From Pseudosulfitobacter pseudonitzschiae (lineage in GTDB: Bacteria > Pseudomonadota > Alphaproteobacteria > Rhodobacterales > Rhodobacteraceae): a DNA stretch of 64,000 bases. The stretch spans positions 558,001-622,000 of the forward strand of contig NZ_FQVP01000002.1 of the NCBI RefSeq assembly GCF_900129395.1, given 5' to 3'. How positions within the stretch are numbered: the stretch's first letter is position 1; each line of letters begins with the position of its first letter. The translations under genes were made by a program, and so were the position numbers. Under the pieces are notes generated by a model that worked only from the letters and a program-made list of their open reading frames with translations, was not told the DNA's origin and made no database searches. This document shows, piece after piece, positions 1 to 8,326 of this stretch.

Positions 1-134
1 TGCTGGCGCAACTGGACGGCGCGCAGGCGCGTGCCGATATGGCGCGGCTGGGGGCCGAAGTGGCGCAGGGCCAGACCGATCCGGCACTGGCGGCGCAACA
101 GATGCTGGCCAGCCTGGGCCACACACGGCAATGA
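1..134 (+). CDS. C-terminal end of an upstream gene, possibly MeaB-type GTPase (partial)
   Basis: An open frame enters from the left edge and stops with TGA at 132-134. About 43 residues are visible. They are Ala- and Gln-rich and contain GAEVAQGQTDPALAAQQML followed by a short tail. The pattern of an acidic helix, then G-x-x-x-P and AA-x-x-hL, resembles the C-terminus of MeaB/ArgK methylmalonyl-CoA mutase chaperone GTPases. That is inference from a short tail without the G-domain. The 156 bases before the next gene hold no clear terminator. Confidence 0.4.
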   Translation, partial: LAQLDGAQARADMARLGAEVAQGQTDPALAAQQMLASLGHTRQ

Positions 135-290
135 TCGCGTAATAAGGCGGTGAAACCTGCGCAATCATGCTTGACCCTTGATGCGATTCCCCCTATTGCC
201 ACCAGACGAAATTAGGGGCGCAGCTGCGAGCGGCGCTTGTTGTCGTTTCGGGGACCGCCCTGACAGCGACCAGAACAAAAGGATAATCCC

Positions 291-584
291 ATGTCGCGTC
301 GTTGCGAACTGACCGGAAAAGGCCCCATGTCTGGCAACAATGTCAGCCACGCCAACAACAAAACACGTCGTCGGTTTCTGCCGAACCTGAACGATGTCTC
401 GCTGCAGTCCGAAGTGCTGGGCCGCGCGATCAAATTCCGCATCTCGGCTGCCGCTCTGCGCACCGTTGACCACCGCGGTGGTCTGGACGCGTTCTTCGCC
501 AAGGCGAAAGACGACGAGCTGTCGGCGAATGCGCTGAAAGTGAAAAAAGAAATCGCAAAAGCTCTGGCCGCCAACGCCGCCTGA
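291..584 (+). CDS. rpmB: 50S ribosomal protein L28
   Basis: Structural protein of the large ribosomal subunit, 97 residues, the usual length for alphaproteobacterial L28. The N-terminus ([20 protein letters not shown], then [13 protein letters not shown]) is the diagnostic L28 signature. The CxxC zinc pairs of some L28 proteins are absent, as usual in this lineage. It is monocistronic: an AAGGATAA-like ribosome site lies just upstream of the ATG, and a strong hairpin terminator begins 25 bases past the stop. Constitutive expression is expected. The identification is secure. Confidence 0.97.
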   Translation: MSRRCELTGKGPMSGNNVSHANNKTRRRFLPNLNDVSLQSEVLGRAIKFRISAAALRTVDHRGGLDAFFAKAKDDELSANALKVKKEIAKALAANAA

Positions 585-608
585 AGCCTTTGAGGTTGAC
601 GAATTTGG

Positions 609-643
609 CCCCGCCTGCATCCGCAGGCGGGGTCGTTTCGTTT
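609..643 (+). terminator. Rho-independent terminator of rpmB
   Basis: A perfect 10-bp stem, CCCCGCCTGC at 609-618 and GCAGGCGGGG at 623-632, encloses a 4-base loop and is followed by a T-rich run broken by two C/G pairs. It lies 25 bases after the rpmB stop. Confidence 0.85.
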
Positions 644-713
644 GCGGTCCACGGCGTTTTGGCGCAGGGAGCGGCCCTTGTATGCCGTGGGATGGGCGGC
701 TAATGCTGCGGCC

Positions 714-1061
714 ATGACCGTTTTGCGCCATATCACCCTTTGCCTTGCGATGCTGACGCTTGTTGTCACGGCGCAGGCCTTTGCGTTGGCGCGAGGCTCG
801 GCAGAGGTTGCGGGGCAGATGGTGCTGTGTATCGGCACCGGCTCGGTCACCGTGAATGTCGATGCCGATGGCCAGCCGGTTGGCCCGCCGCATATCTGTC
901 CCGACGCCGCGCTGACGCTGCTGGGGCAGGACGTGATGATCGGCGCACCCCTGCGGGTTGTGGCGATCCGCCGTGCCGAATATGCCGCGCGCCATGTGCC
1001 GGTGACACGCGCGGTGTCTGCGCCCGCCTACCTGTCGCGCGGACCTCCTGTTTTGCTCTGA
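714..1061 (+). CDS. Small exported protein, DUF2946-like
   Basis: About 115 residues. The N-terminus is a signal peptide or anchor (TVLRHITLCLAMLTLVVTAQAFA), followed by a short domain with two cysteines: VLCIGTG, and HICPDA after a Gly-Pro-Pro turn. Small secreted proteins with this H-x-C-P arrangement (DUF2946-type) often sit beside copper-handling genes, and the next gene is a PCuAC copper chaperone. A role in periplasmic copper handling is therefore inferred from context and the CxP motif, not shown. The ATG at 714 places the signal peptide at the extreme N-terminus; a longer in-frame start at 642 would add a poor leader overlapping the rpmB terminator. Confidence 0.65.
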   Translation: MTVLRHITLCLAMLTLVVTAQAFALARGSAEVAGQMVLCIGTGSVTVNVDADGQPVGPPHICPDAALTLLGQDVMIGAPLRVVAIRRAEYAARHVPVTRAVSAPAYLSRGPPVLL

Positions 1062-1104
1062 GCCACCCTTGTCTTTTCACGAGCAAAACAACGGATATAC
1101 CCAC

Positions 1105-1626
1105 ATGAAACTGATGAAGAACCTGACCGCAGTTGCGGTTTCTACCCTTTTGTCCACAGCCGCCTTTGCCGACGGTATCCTGGTGCAGGACCCCTATGTG
1201 CGCGTCTCGCGGCCCAATGCGCCGACGGCGGCGGCGTTCATGACGCTGGTGAACGAAAGCGACAGCGACGACCGCCTGATCGAGGCGCGCAGCGAAATCG
1301 CCAAAAAGGTCGAGATGCACACACATGTCGATCAGGGCGGCGGCGTGATGGCCATGACCCAGATCGAAGACGGCATTCCCCTGGCCGCAGGGCACACACA
1401 TGCGCTGGCACGCGGCGGCGATCATGTGATGATGATGGGGCTGAAACAGCCGCTGGCACAGGGTGACGAGGTGACGGTCACCCTGGTGTTCGAAAAGGCG
1501 GGCGAGGTCGAGGTGACCATACCCGTTGACAACGAGCGCAAAGCCGAAGGGGCAAGTCACGGTGCGATGGACCATTCGCAAATGGACCATTCCCAGATGG
1601 ATCACGGCGCGGAAAAGACCGACTAG
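1105..1626 (+). CDS. Periplasmic copper chaperone PCu(A)C family
   Basis: 173 residues with a Sec signal peptide cleaved near AAFA-D (residue 22). The mature protein shows the Cu(I)-binding His/Met pattern of PCuAC proteins: VEMHTHV, then GGVMAM, then a conserved HTHAL and DHVMMMG. Family members deliver copper to the CuA site of cytochrome c oxidase or buffer periplasmic copper. The C-terminus carries an extra Met/His-rich tail with repeated MDHSQ units, likely an accessory copper ligand. The start at 1105 puts the signal peptide first; the upstream in-frame start at 1069 adds a non-signal leader. The stop overlaps that of the convergent sirtuin gene by four bases. Confidence 0.88.
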   Translation: MKLMKNLTAVAVSTLLSTAAFADGILVQDPYVRVSRPNAPTAAAFMTLVNESDSDDRLIEARSEIAKKVEMHTHVDQGGGVMAMTQIEDGIPLAAGHTHALARGGDHVMMMGLKQPLAQGDEVTVTLVFEKAGEVEVTIPVDNERKAEGASHGAMDHSQMDHSQMDHGAEKTD

Positions 1627-2315
1627 GCTTTCAGCAGCCCCTCGACCCATTTCGGCACCGTCTCGCTGGCGGGGCCGAAGTGGGTTTCGTCGAACTGCGA
1701 TACCACCATGGACGGCTCGAGGTTCAACTCGACCGTCAGCGCACCATATGCCGCAGCGGCCTGCACAAAGCCTGCGGCGGGGTAGACATTGCCGCTGGTG
1801 CCGATGGCCGCGAAAATATCGGCCTCGCTCAGGCGCATTTCGATCTCTTCCATATAATACGGAATCTCACCGAACCAGACGATGTCGGGGCGGGCCGTGG
1901 GTTGGTAGCAAGCGGGGCAGGTCTGGCCCACCGTCATCTTCAATGTCGCCTCCCACCGGTGATCACAGGCCGCGCAGAGCGCCGAATCAAGTTGCCCGTG
2001 CATGTGCAAGACATTGGACGATCCGGCTTTTTCGTGCAGCCCGTCGACGTTCTGCGTGACGATCAACACATCGCCGGGCATCGCTGCCTCAAGCTGTGCC
2101 AGCGCCACGTGGGCCGCATTTGGCGAGGCCTCGGCCGCCTGTGCGCGGCGGGCGTTGTAAAAGTCGACAACCAGTTGCGGGTTGCGCGCGAATCCTTCCG
2201 GGGTGGCGACATCCTCGATGCGGTGCTGCGCCCACAGGCCGCCCTCATCCCGGAAGGTGCCCAATCCGCTTTCGGCAGATATGCCGGCACCTGTCAGGAT
2301 CACGATTTTCGGCAT
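1623..2315 (-). CDS. cobB: NAD-dependent protein deacylase, class III sirtuin
   Basis: 230 residues, typical of bacterial CobB. It removes acyl groups from lysines using NAD+. The Rossmann-type motif GAGISAESG starts at residue 9. TQNVDGLHEKAG and the catalytic histidine in LHMHGQL follow, and a zinc-ribbon has two C-x2-C pairs (CAAC and CPAC). Tyr53 and Arg56 (FYNAR) form the Y-x-x-R pair that marks class III sirtuins, which prefer succinyl or malonyl lysine. It converges on the copper chaperone gene with overlapping stops. The ATG at 2315 places MPKIVILTG at the N-terminus as in homologues; an ATG nine bases upstream is possible. Confidence 0.93.
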   Translation of the reverse strand: MPKIVILTGAGISAESGLGTFRDEGGLWAQHRIEDVATPEGFARNPQLVVDFYNARRAQAAEASPNAAHVALAQLEAAMPGDVLIVTQNVDGLHEKAGSSNVLHMHGQLDSALCAACDHRWEATLKMTVGQTCPACYQPTARPDIVWFGEIPYYMEEIEMRLSEADIFAAIGTSGNVYPAAGFVQAAAAYGALTVELNLEPSMVVSQFDETHFGPASETVPKWVEGLLKA

Positions 2316-2371
2316 GGTGGGCACCTTTCGTCTTGGGGTCGGCGCAGTCTGGAATGGCAAGGCCGCGCCGG

Positions 2372-3343
2372 TCAACCGTCCAGCACCCGCAAATCGCCCG
2401 CCAGCCACGGCAACTGCGCCAGTGCAGGGGTGATCATATGCGCATCGATCAGCCGCCGCATGGTCTGGGCCACGCTGGCAGGCACCTCGCCCACCCAGTC
2501 GGCCCCGGCAAACAGCGAAATCGTGCGCGCAAAGGGTTTGAACGGCAGGGTAAAGGCGTCCACCTCGTCGTGGAACCGCACCGCGCGCATGTAGCCCAGT
2601 GGCGTGGTCACGGCCCAACCGATGCGCCGCGCGACCATGGCCATCAGCGCCAGATGGCTGCCAATCTCGAATCGTTCGGGCAGGTCCAGCTTTTGCCGCG
2701 CCAGATGTGCCTCGATCAGCCGCCCGATCAGCTGGTTTTTCTCGTACCGCAGGAAAGGCAGGTTGCCCAATTGGGCCATCACATCGCCGCCCCCCTTAAC
2801 CGTGCCCTTGGGCGCGACCAGAATGAACGGATCGCGCGCCAGCGGGTATTCCAAAACACCGTCCATCACCGTGCCCGCGCTGGCGGCAATCGCCAGATGC
2901 AGCTTTTTGTCCGCGATATCCTCAAGGATCTTGTGGCTGGGGGCGGTGATCAGCTTGAATTTGCAGTGGGTCAGGCTGTCGGCCAGAATCGTCACCAGAC
3001 GCGGGGTCAGGTCATTGTCGAAATCGTCGATCAGCCCGATACTCAGCGTGCTGAGATGCGCCAGGTCCATCACCGCCAGCTCACTTTGTGCCAGTCGCAA
3101 CTGGGCCAGCGCCGCCTCGGTCCGCCCCAGAAAGCTGTGGCCTGCGGGCGTCAGGCGCATGGGCCGTTTGCCGTGATCGATCAGATCGGTGTCCAGCGCC
3201 GTTTCCAGGTTGCGCAGCTGCTGGCTGACCGCGGGCTGGCTCAGGCCGGTGACGGCAGCGGCCTGTGCCACCGATCCGGTCGAGGCCAGCGCCTCGAACA
3301 CTTCCAGCCCGCGCAGGGTGACACCTTTGCTGATCATCGCCAT
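2372..3343 (-). CDS. LysR-family transcriptional regulator
   Basis: 323 residues. The N-terminal winged helix-turn-helix (LEVFEALASTGSVAQAAAV, then LSQPAVSQQLRNLE) is typical LysR, followed by an LTPAGHSFL linker and a substrate-binding effector domain. The start at 3343 is chosen because GGAG sits five bases upstream; an in-frame start at 3382 lacks this. It diverges from the nitrilase-family gene at 3524. The 180-base intergenic region carries two direct TTCATA repeats (3393 and 3411), so control of that neighbour plus autoregulation is likely. The effector is unknown. Confidence 0.9.
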   Translation of the reverse strand: MAMISKGVTLRGLEVFEALASTGSVAQAAAVTGLSQPAVSQQLRNLETALDTDLIDHGKRPMRLTPAGHSFLGRTEAALAQLRLAQSELAVMDLAHLSTLSIGLIDDFDNDLTPRLVTILADSLTHCKFKLITAPSHKILEDIADKKLHLAIAASAGTVMDGVLEYPLARDPFILVAPKGTVKGGGDVMAQLGNLPFLRYEKNQLIGRLIEAHLARQKLDLPERFEIGSHLALMAMVARRIGWAVTTPLGYMRAVRFHDEVDAFTLPFKPFARTISLFAGADWVGEVPASVAQTMRRLIDAHMITPALAQLPWLAGDLRVLDG

Positions 3344-3523
3344 TGTCTCCAGTTTCCGGTTTTGTGAAACTTCAATGGCCACAGGTCAAGCGTTCATAGA
3401 ACTTTTACAATTCATATCTTTGGGTTTCGTGATGTCAGGCCTGTTTTTGCATCGCCTTGCAGCGCCCTTCAAATCGCGCGACACTTCGGCCAAATCCTGT
3501 CCACACAGCCCACGGAGCACCCT

Positions 3524-4408
3524 ATGAAGATCGCAACCGCATCCTATCCGCTGGACGTTTTCCAGACCTGGGCCGACTACGAGGGCAAGCTGACAAAATG
3601 GGTCTCCGAGGCTGCAGGGCAGGGTGCCGATCTGCTGGTGTTTCCCGAATACGGTGCGATGGAACTGGCGACTTTGGCAGGTCTGGAGGTCGCGGGCGAT
3701 CTTGAGGCATCGCTGCACGCGGTGTCAGAACGGTTGCCGCAGGCCGACGCACTGCATGTAAAGCTGGCGGCAGAGTATAACGTGCATATCCTCGCGGCCT
3801 CCGCCCCCTATGTGCCTGCCGTCGGACAACGCCCCGTGAACCGCGCGCGCCTGTTCGCGCCGACGGGACAGGTGGGGGCCCAGGACAAACAGATCATGAC
3901 CCGTTTCGAGGAAGAAATCTGGGACGTTGAGCCGGGCAACGCCCTTCAACTCTTTGACACGGCCCTGGGCAAGATGGGCATCCTGATCTGCTATGACAGC
4001 GAATTTCCCCTGCTGGCCCGTGCCCTGAGTGACGCCGACCTGATCCTGATCCCCTCGGTGACCGAGGCGCTGTCCGGCTATTGGCGTGTGCGCATCGGGG
4101 CCATGGCCCGCGCACTGGAAACGCAATGCGTCACGGTCATGTCCTCGGTGGTTGGTCCGGCAGATTGGTCCGAAGCGGTGGACATCAGCGTGGGTGCCGG
4201 CGGCATCTTTGGCCCGCCTGACAAGGGATTTCCCGACACCGGCGTGCTGGCAGTGGGCGAGCTAAACCAGCCCGGATGGACCTATGCCGAGGTCGATTTG
4301 CAGACCATTGCGTACGCCCGAACCGACGGTGTGGTGCTGAACCGGCGCAACTGGACACGACAAGATTCACGCAGCGATGCCGCGCTCGTGTGTAAAATGC
4401 GCGAATAG
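3524..4408 (+). CDS. Carbon-nitrogen hydrolase (nitrilase superfamily)
   Basis: 294 residues with the complete nitrilase-fold catalytic triad: Glu42 (VFPEYG), Lys122 (AQDKQIM) and Cys156 (LICYDSEFP). Such enzymes hydrolyse amides, N-carbamoyl compounds or nitriles through a thioimidate or acyl-enzyme intermediate in the cytoplasm. The substrate cannot be read from the sequence; the branch looks like an aliphatic amidase or YafV/NIT-like omega-amidase rather than N-carbamoyl-amino-acid hydrolase. Transcription is away from the LysR gene, which is the probable regulator. A short gap separates it from infA. Confidence 0.88.
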   Translation: MKIATASYPLDVFQTWADYEGKLTKWVSEAAGQGADLLVFPEYGAMELATLAGLEVAGDLEASLHAVSERLPQADALHVKLAAEYNVHILAASAPYVPAVGQRPVNRARLFAPTGQVGAQDKQIMTRFEEEIWDVEPGNALQLFDTALGKMGILICYDSEFPLLARALSDADLILIPSVTEALSGYWRVRIGAMARALETQCVTVMSSVVGPADWSEAVDISVGAGGIFGPPDKGFPDTGVLAVGELNQPGWTYAEVDLQTIAYARTDGVVLNRRNWTRQDSRSDAALVCKMRE

Positions 4409-4487
4409 CCCTTGAAAACAGGGTCCAATCGGCGCATTTAGCCCCATGTCCGCAGAATTCAGCGGACGGATTGCATATGGAGAGACC

Positions 4488-4706
4488 ATGGCCAAGGAAG
4501 ATACGCTCGAATTTCCCGGTGTCGTGAAAGAACTTCTGCCTAATGCGACGTTCCGGGTCGAGCTTGAAAACGGCCATGAGATCATCGCACATACGGCAGG
4601 CAAGATGCGCAAAAACCGCATCCGCGTTCTGGCTGGCGACAAAGTACAGGTCGAAATGACCCCCTACGATCTGACCAAGGGTCGGATCAACTACCGTTTC
4701 AAGTAA
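4488..4706 (+). CDS. infA: Translation initiation factor IF-1
   Basis: 72 residues, the exact size of bacterial IF-1, an S1-like OB fold that binds the 30S A site. The sequence ([18 protein letters not shown], later [18 protein letters not shown] and GRINYRFK) is diagnostic. GGAGAG lies 6-7 bases before the ATG at 4488. An upstream in-frame ATG at 4446 is rejected because it would add 14 unconserved residues. It is followed after seven bases by the GTG-started maf gene and probably heads that operon. Confidence 0.97.
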   Translation: MAKEDTLEFPGVVKELLPNATFRVELENGHEIIAHTAGKMRKNRIRVLAGDKVQVEMTPYDLTKGRINYRFK

Positions 4707-4713
4707 GGCCAAA

Positions 4714-5289
4714 GTGGCCTTCGTACTGGGATCAGGCAGTCCGAGACGCAAAGAGCTTCTCGGACAAATCGGCGTTGTGCCGGACGCTATCCGCGCGCCG
4801 GATATCGATGAAACCCCGATGGCTGGCGAACTGCCGCGTCCCTATTGTCAGCGGATGGCCCGTGAAAAGGTTGCCGCTGTCCAGGCGGATGCGGATGACG
4901 TCGTGCTGTGCGCGGACACCACCGTGGCACTGGGCCGTCGCATCCTGGGCAAACCTGCGGATGCGGCCGAGGCGGCTGCGTTCCTGTGGGCGATGTCGGG
5001 CCGCCGCCACCGCGTGGTTACCGCCGTGGCCGTGCGCCGGGGCGACCGGTTGTGGGAACGCGATGTGGTCAGCACCGTGCGCATGAAGGTCCTGTCGAAC
5101 GATGAAGTGAACGGATATCTTGCCACCGGCGACTGGCAGGGCAAGGCGGGCGGCTATGGCATCCAGGGACCGGCTGGCGCGTTGATCCCGTGGATTTCCG
5201 GGTCGTTCACCGGCATTGTCGGCCTGCCGCTGGCCGAAACCGCAGGGCTGCTGACCGCAGCCGGCGTCAAGCTCTGGGGGAGCACATGA
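4714..5289 (+). CDS. maf: Maf-family nucleoside triphosphate pyrophosphatase
   Basis: 191 residues. The N-terminal [10 protein letters not shown] signature and the later [19 protein letters not shown] and [12 protein letters not shown] motifs identify a Maf/Ham1-type house-cleaning pyrophosphatase, which hydrolyses non-canonical or m7G/dTTP-type nucleotides to monophosphates. It uses a GTG start directly after infA. The TGA overlaps the ATG of the RNase E/G-like gene (ATGA), so the two are translationally coupled. Order and overlap are typical for Rhodobacteraceae. Confidence 0.95.
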   Translation: MAFVLGSGSPRRKELLGQIGVVPDAIRAPDIDETPMAGELPRPYCQRMAREKVAAVQADADDVVLCADTTVALGRRILGKPADAAEAAAFLWAMSGRRHRVVTAVAVRRGDRLWERDVVSTVRMKVLSNDEVNGYLATGDWQGKAGGYGIQGPAGALIPWISGSFTGIVGLPLAETAGLLTAAGVKLWGST

Positions 5290-6308
5290 AGGGCAATACG
5301 ATCATTCTGGACCATCTGGACGGGGCCGAAGCGGCCGCGCTGATGGTTGACGGCAAGCTGCACGACCTGATCATCGACAGCGACGCCCCGCGCCCCGGCA
5401 CGGTGTACCGCGCGATTGCCGACAAGCCCGTGAAAGGGCAGGGTGGCATGTTCCTGAAAACCCCGGACGGCAGCGCATTTCTGCGCCAGATCAAGGGGCT
5501 GGCGCCGGGGCAGGAGATCTTGGTGCAGGTGTCCGGCTATGCCGAGCCGGGCAAGGCGATCCCGGTGACGCAAAAGCTGCTGTTCAAAAGCCGTTATGCG
5601 ATCATCACCCCCGATGCGCCGGGCCTGAACATCTCGCGGTCAATCCGCGATGAGAGCTTGCGCGATTCGCTTCTGGAAATCGCACACGAGGCGATGGATG
5701 GCCGCGACATGGGACTGATTCTGCGGTCAAGCTGCGTGGGCGCCGATGCCGACGACATCACGGACGATATTCTGGCGATGGCAGAGTTGGCCGAAACCGT
5801 GCTGGGCGATGACGGCCAGGGTGCCGAAGTTCTGAGCGAAGGCGACGGCCCGCATATCCTGGCGTGGCGCGACTGGACCGATCCTGCGGATGTGGTCACC
5901 GACGCGGGCGGTTTTGAGGCGCACAGCGTGCTGGATGCGATCGACGCGGCGCGTGGTGCTTGGGTTGACCTGGGCGGCGGTGCGTCGATGTATGTCGAGG
6001 AAACCCGCGCGCTGGTCGCTGTGGACGTGAACACCGGCAACGACGCCTCGCTGGCGGGCGGGCTGAAAGCGAACCTTGCTGCCGCCCGTGCCCTGCCCAC
6101 GGCGCTGCGCGTGCGTGGCCTTGGTGGTCAGATCGTGATGGACTTGGCCCCCATGCCCAAAAAAGACCGCCGCACCTTTGAAAGCGCGCTGCGCGCCGCC
6201 CTGCGTGGCGATACGATTGAAACGGCTCTGGTGGGGTGGACCCCGCTGGGCCACATGGAACTGCAACGCAAACGCGCCCGCGCGCCATTGCCACCCGAGG
6301 CCGCATGA
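5286..6308 (+). CDS. Short ribonuclease E/G family protein
   Basis: 340 residues. It aligns with the catalytic region of RNase E/G: an S1-like segment near the N-terminus, a 5'-sensor/RNase H-like region ([10 protein letters not shown]), and the DNase I-like core with AVDVNTG and GGQIVMDL, which carry the two metal-binding aspartates equivalent to E. coli RNase E D303 and D346. The protein ends about 40 residues later. It therefore lacks the zinc-link CPxCxG and the small dimerisation domain of full RNase E/G. It overlaps maf upstream and yacG downstream by ATGA and probably processes RNA in the cytoplasm. Confidence 0.9.
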   Translation: MKGNTIILDHLDGAEAAALMVDGKLHDLIIDSDAPRPGTVYRAIADKPVKGQGGMFLKTPDGSAFLRQIKGLAPGQEILVQVSGYAEPGKAIPVTQKLLFKSRYAIITPDAPGLNISRSIRDESLRDSLLEIAHEAMDGRDMGLILRSSCVGADADDITDDILAMAELAETVLGDDGQGAEVLSEGDGPHILAWRDWTDPADVVTDAGGFEAHSVLDAIDAARGAWVDLGGGASMYVEETRALVAVDVNTGNDASLAGGLKANLAAARALPTALRVRGLGGQIVMDLAPMPKKDRRTFESALRAALRGDTIETALVGWTPLGHMELQRKRARAPLPPEAA

Positions 6309-6487
6309 CCTGTCCGATCTGCAAATCCGAAACTGTCCACAAATACCGCCCCTTCTGCTCGCTGCGCTGCGCCGATATCGATCTGGGCCGCTGGGCGAAC
6401 GGTGACTACGCGGTGCCGTCAACCGACCCCGAAGACATCGAAAAAGCTCTGGATGCGCTGGAAGAAGAGGCGCGCAAACCGCATTGA
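6305..6487 (+). CDS. yacG: DNA gyrase inhibitor YacG
   Basis: 60 residues. It is a zinc-binding miniprotein with Cys3, Cys6, Cys18 and Cys22 in the C-x2-C-x11-C-x3-C spacing of YacG, followed by the conserved DLGRWANGDYAV stretch and an acidic C-terminus. Family members bind GyrB and inhibit gyrase. The ATG overlaps the upstream stop (ATGA), so the start is well defined. It is the last gene of the infA-maf-RNase-yacG set before tRNA-Phe. Confidence 0.93.
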   Translation: MTCPICKSETVHKYRPFCSLRCADIDLGRWANGDYAVPSTDPEDIEKALDALEEEARKPH

Positions 6488-6570
6488 CCAGATTGCTCAA
6501 AAAGCCTCTGGACACCACGCGCCAACCCCCCTAGAAACCGCCTCACCCCGATTGCAAAGCAATCACCCGT

Positions 6571-6645
6571 GCCCGGGTAGCTCAGGGGTAGAGCAGTGGA
6601 TTGAAAATCCTCGTGTCGGTGGTTCGATTCCGCCCCCGGGCACCA
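6571..6645 (+). tRNA. tRNA-Phe (GAA)
   Basis: A complete cloverleaf can be folded. The acceptor GCCCGGG (6571-6577) pairs with CCCGGGC (6635-6641), the discriminator is A, and CCA is encoded. The D-arm is GCTC...GAGC, the anticodon loop is TTGAAAA with anticodon GAA, and the T-arm GGTGG-TTCGATT-CCGCC is intact. The second base pair of the anticodon stem is a U-U opposition (GTGGA/TCCTC). The other pairs are sound. Confidence 0.95.
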
Positions 6646-6865
6646 CTTTCAAAGCATTGATGTGGCTTATGAATAGCCAGCTGCTGGCAATTCGTGAAGG
6701 CTGGTTTCTCGTCAGGCGCAGGTGGGGCAGAGCGGTAGCCTGCGTTGGCTTGATAAAGCCATTATTGGATACGCCTGAGACACAAACCATCAGCCATTGA
6801 TCTGTCCCGATCATAGCCATGCAACGCAGGCGCATGGCACGTGGGCCTGGTTTTCCAGCAGCCTG

Positions 6866-8326
6866 TTAGCCCAGCAGGTAGCTGGGCGGGAAAATCTGTT
6901 CCAGGGGCGGGTGGAACAGCGTTCGGTCAGGGTATTGCGCCACCATCCTGTCAAACTGCGCTTGTGCGCGTTCGCGATCAGCCGCAGCATCGACGCCGGG
7001 AATGACCCCATCACGCATGACAAAGCGACCCGCGATCATCACGTCGGACACGTCGCGCCCTGATCCGTTCAGCAGCAGGGTCTGGATCGGGTCGATGACC
7101 TGCCCCATCTCGGGCGTATCGAACCGGATCACGTTCAGGTCTGCGGCACAGCCTGCCGCCAGCCGCCCCAGATCGGGGCGCTTCAGCGCGTCCGCACCGC
7201 CCAGCGTTGCCGCGTCGTAAAAGTCCGTTGCACGGACTGTGGTCGCATCGGCTTCGGCGATGCGCGCGGTCATCATGCCCACGGCCATGTTCTGGATCAT
7301 GTCGGGGGGATGGGTGTCGGTGCCCATGCCGATGGTCACGCCCAGATCGCGGAACCGCGGAAACGACTGCATCACCTTGCCACTGCGCGCCATCACCAGC
7401 GGGCAATGCGCCAGTGCTGCGCCCGAGGCGGTCAGGATGTCGAGATCGGGGGCCTCATGGGTGATGCCATTGATGCCCGACAGAAACAGCCCATGCGGCA
7501 GGACCGTGCTGGGGGCAAAGAATTCGGTGTCGCGCAACAGCTCCAGCGGGCTTTTGCCATGCTGCTGCACGACCAGATCGTATTCCAGCCGCGACTGACA
7601 GCAATGCAGCCGGATCGGCACATCGCAATCACGCGCCAGCGCCCCGCTGCGGCGCAAAAGCTCGGGCGTGCAGGTCTCGATCCGGTCGGGGGCCAGCATC
7701 GTGCGCACCAGCCCGCCGTGGGTGTTCTCATGCCGGTCTATGAACCGCGTCGCGTCGTCCAGCCCGGCAAACCCGCGCGCGTCGTCATAGTGAAATCCGA
7801 TCTTGCGGTTGGTGCCCACCACCAGGTTGCCGCTGCGATAGGCCGGACCCAGATAGACGCGCAGCCCCAGATCGGCGGCCGCGTCGGCGGCTGCATCAAA
7901 CTCCGCCGCTGTCTCGCCCCAGGCCCGGTAGAACAACGAGGCGATGGGCAACGCCGTGGTGATGCCGTTGCGGATCAGGCGGGTAAAGGCATAGCGTTTC
8001 TGCCAGGCCAGTTCCTCGGGCGTATACATCTCGCGCGGGCCTGCCTGCATATAGCTTTGCGGCCAGACGCGGCCCTTGAGTTCGGGCGGGTGGTTGTCAT
8101 AGCCCAGAACGGTGGTGTCCAGGTCGGACAGCGCGTCCAGATCGACAAAGCCGGGGCCGATCATCGCGTCACCAAAGTCGATGGTTTCCGCGACCTCGCC
8201 GTCAAAGCCATGGCCCGCGAACAGCACCTGCGTGCCTTCGACGACTACGGTGCCGTTTCGGAAAAGCCTGTGGCTGCCATCCACGTGGCCCACCACCCAG
8301 CGTGCGGTCAGGGCGGTGCGTTTCAT
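6866..8326 (-). CDS. Amidohydrolase-family protein lacking the first HxH metal motif
   Basis: 486 residues with the amidohydrolase / TrzN-SsnA layout: an N-terminal composite beta domain, a TIM barrel with later metal or catalytic positions (RLHCCQ, LPHGLFL, HCPLVMARSG, GMGTDTHPPDM), and a C-terminal beta strand set. The usual PGhhxxHxH at the end of strand 1 is replaced by PGFVDLDALSD, with D62 and D64 in place of the two histidines. This suggests altered metal use or a distinct subfamily. It is the last gene of the nine-gene leftward operon, and its ATG overlaps the stop of the preceding gene (ATGA). The substrate is unknown; deamination or dechlorination of a heterocycle is possible. Confidence 0.85.
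   Translation of the reverse strand: MKRTALTARWVVGHVDGSHRLFRNGTVVVEGTQVLFAGHGFDGEVAETIDFGDAMIGPGFVDLDALSDLDTTVLGYDNHPPELKGRVWPQSYMQAGPREMYTPEELAWQKRYAFTRLIRNGITTALPIASLFYRAWGETAAEFDAAADAAADLGLRVYLGPAYRSGNLVVGTNRKIGFHYDDARGFAGLDDATRFIDRHENTHGGLVRTMLAPDRIETCTPELLRRSGALARDCDVPIRLHCCQSRLEYDLVVQQHGKSPLELLRDTEFFAPSTVLPHGLFLSGINGITHEAPDLDILTASGAALAHCPLVMARSGKVMQSFPRFRDLGVTIGMGTDTHPPDMIQNMAVGMMTARIAEADATTVRATDFYDAATLGGADALKRPDLGRLAAGCAADLNVIRFDTPEMGQVIDPIQTLLLNGSGRDVSDVMIAGRFVMRDGVIPGVDAAADRERAQAQFDRMVAQYPDRTLFHPPLEQIFPPSYLLG

Noticed and set aside
5286-6308. Loss of the second catalytic aspartate in the RNase E/G-like protein
   Set aside because: On realigning [11 protein letters not shown] to E. 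coli RNase E GGLIVIDFIDM, the D346 equivalent is the first aspartate and is present; only the later one is changed.
6661-6800. Second tRNA-like sequence after tRNA-Phe (GGGGCAGAGCGGTAG stretch)
   Set aside because: No matching acceptor stem, anticodon stem or T-arm could be folded around it.
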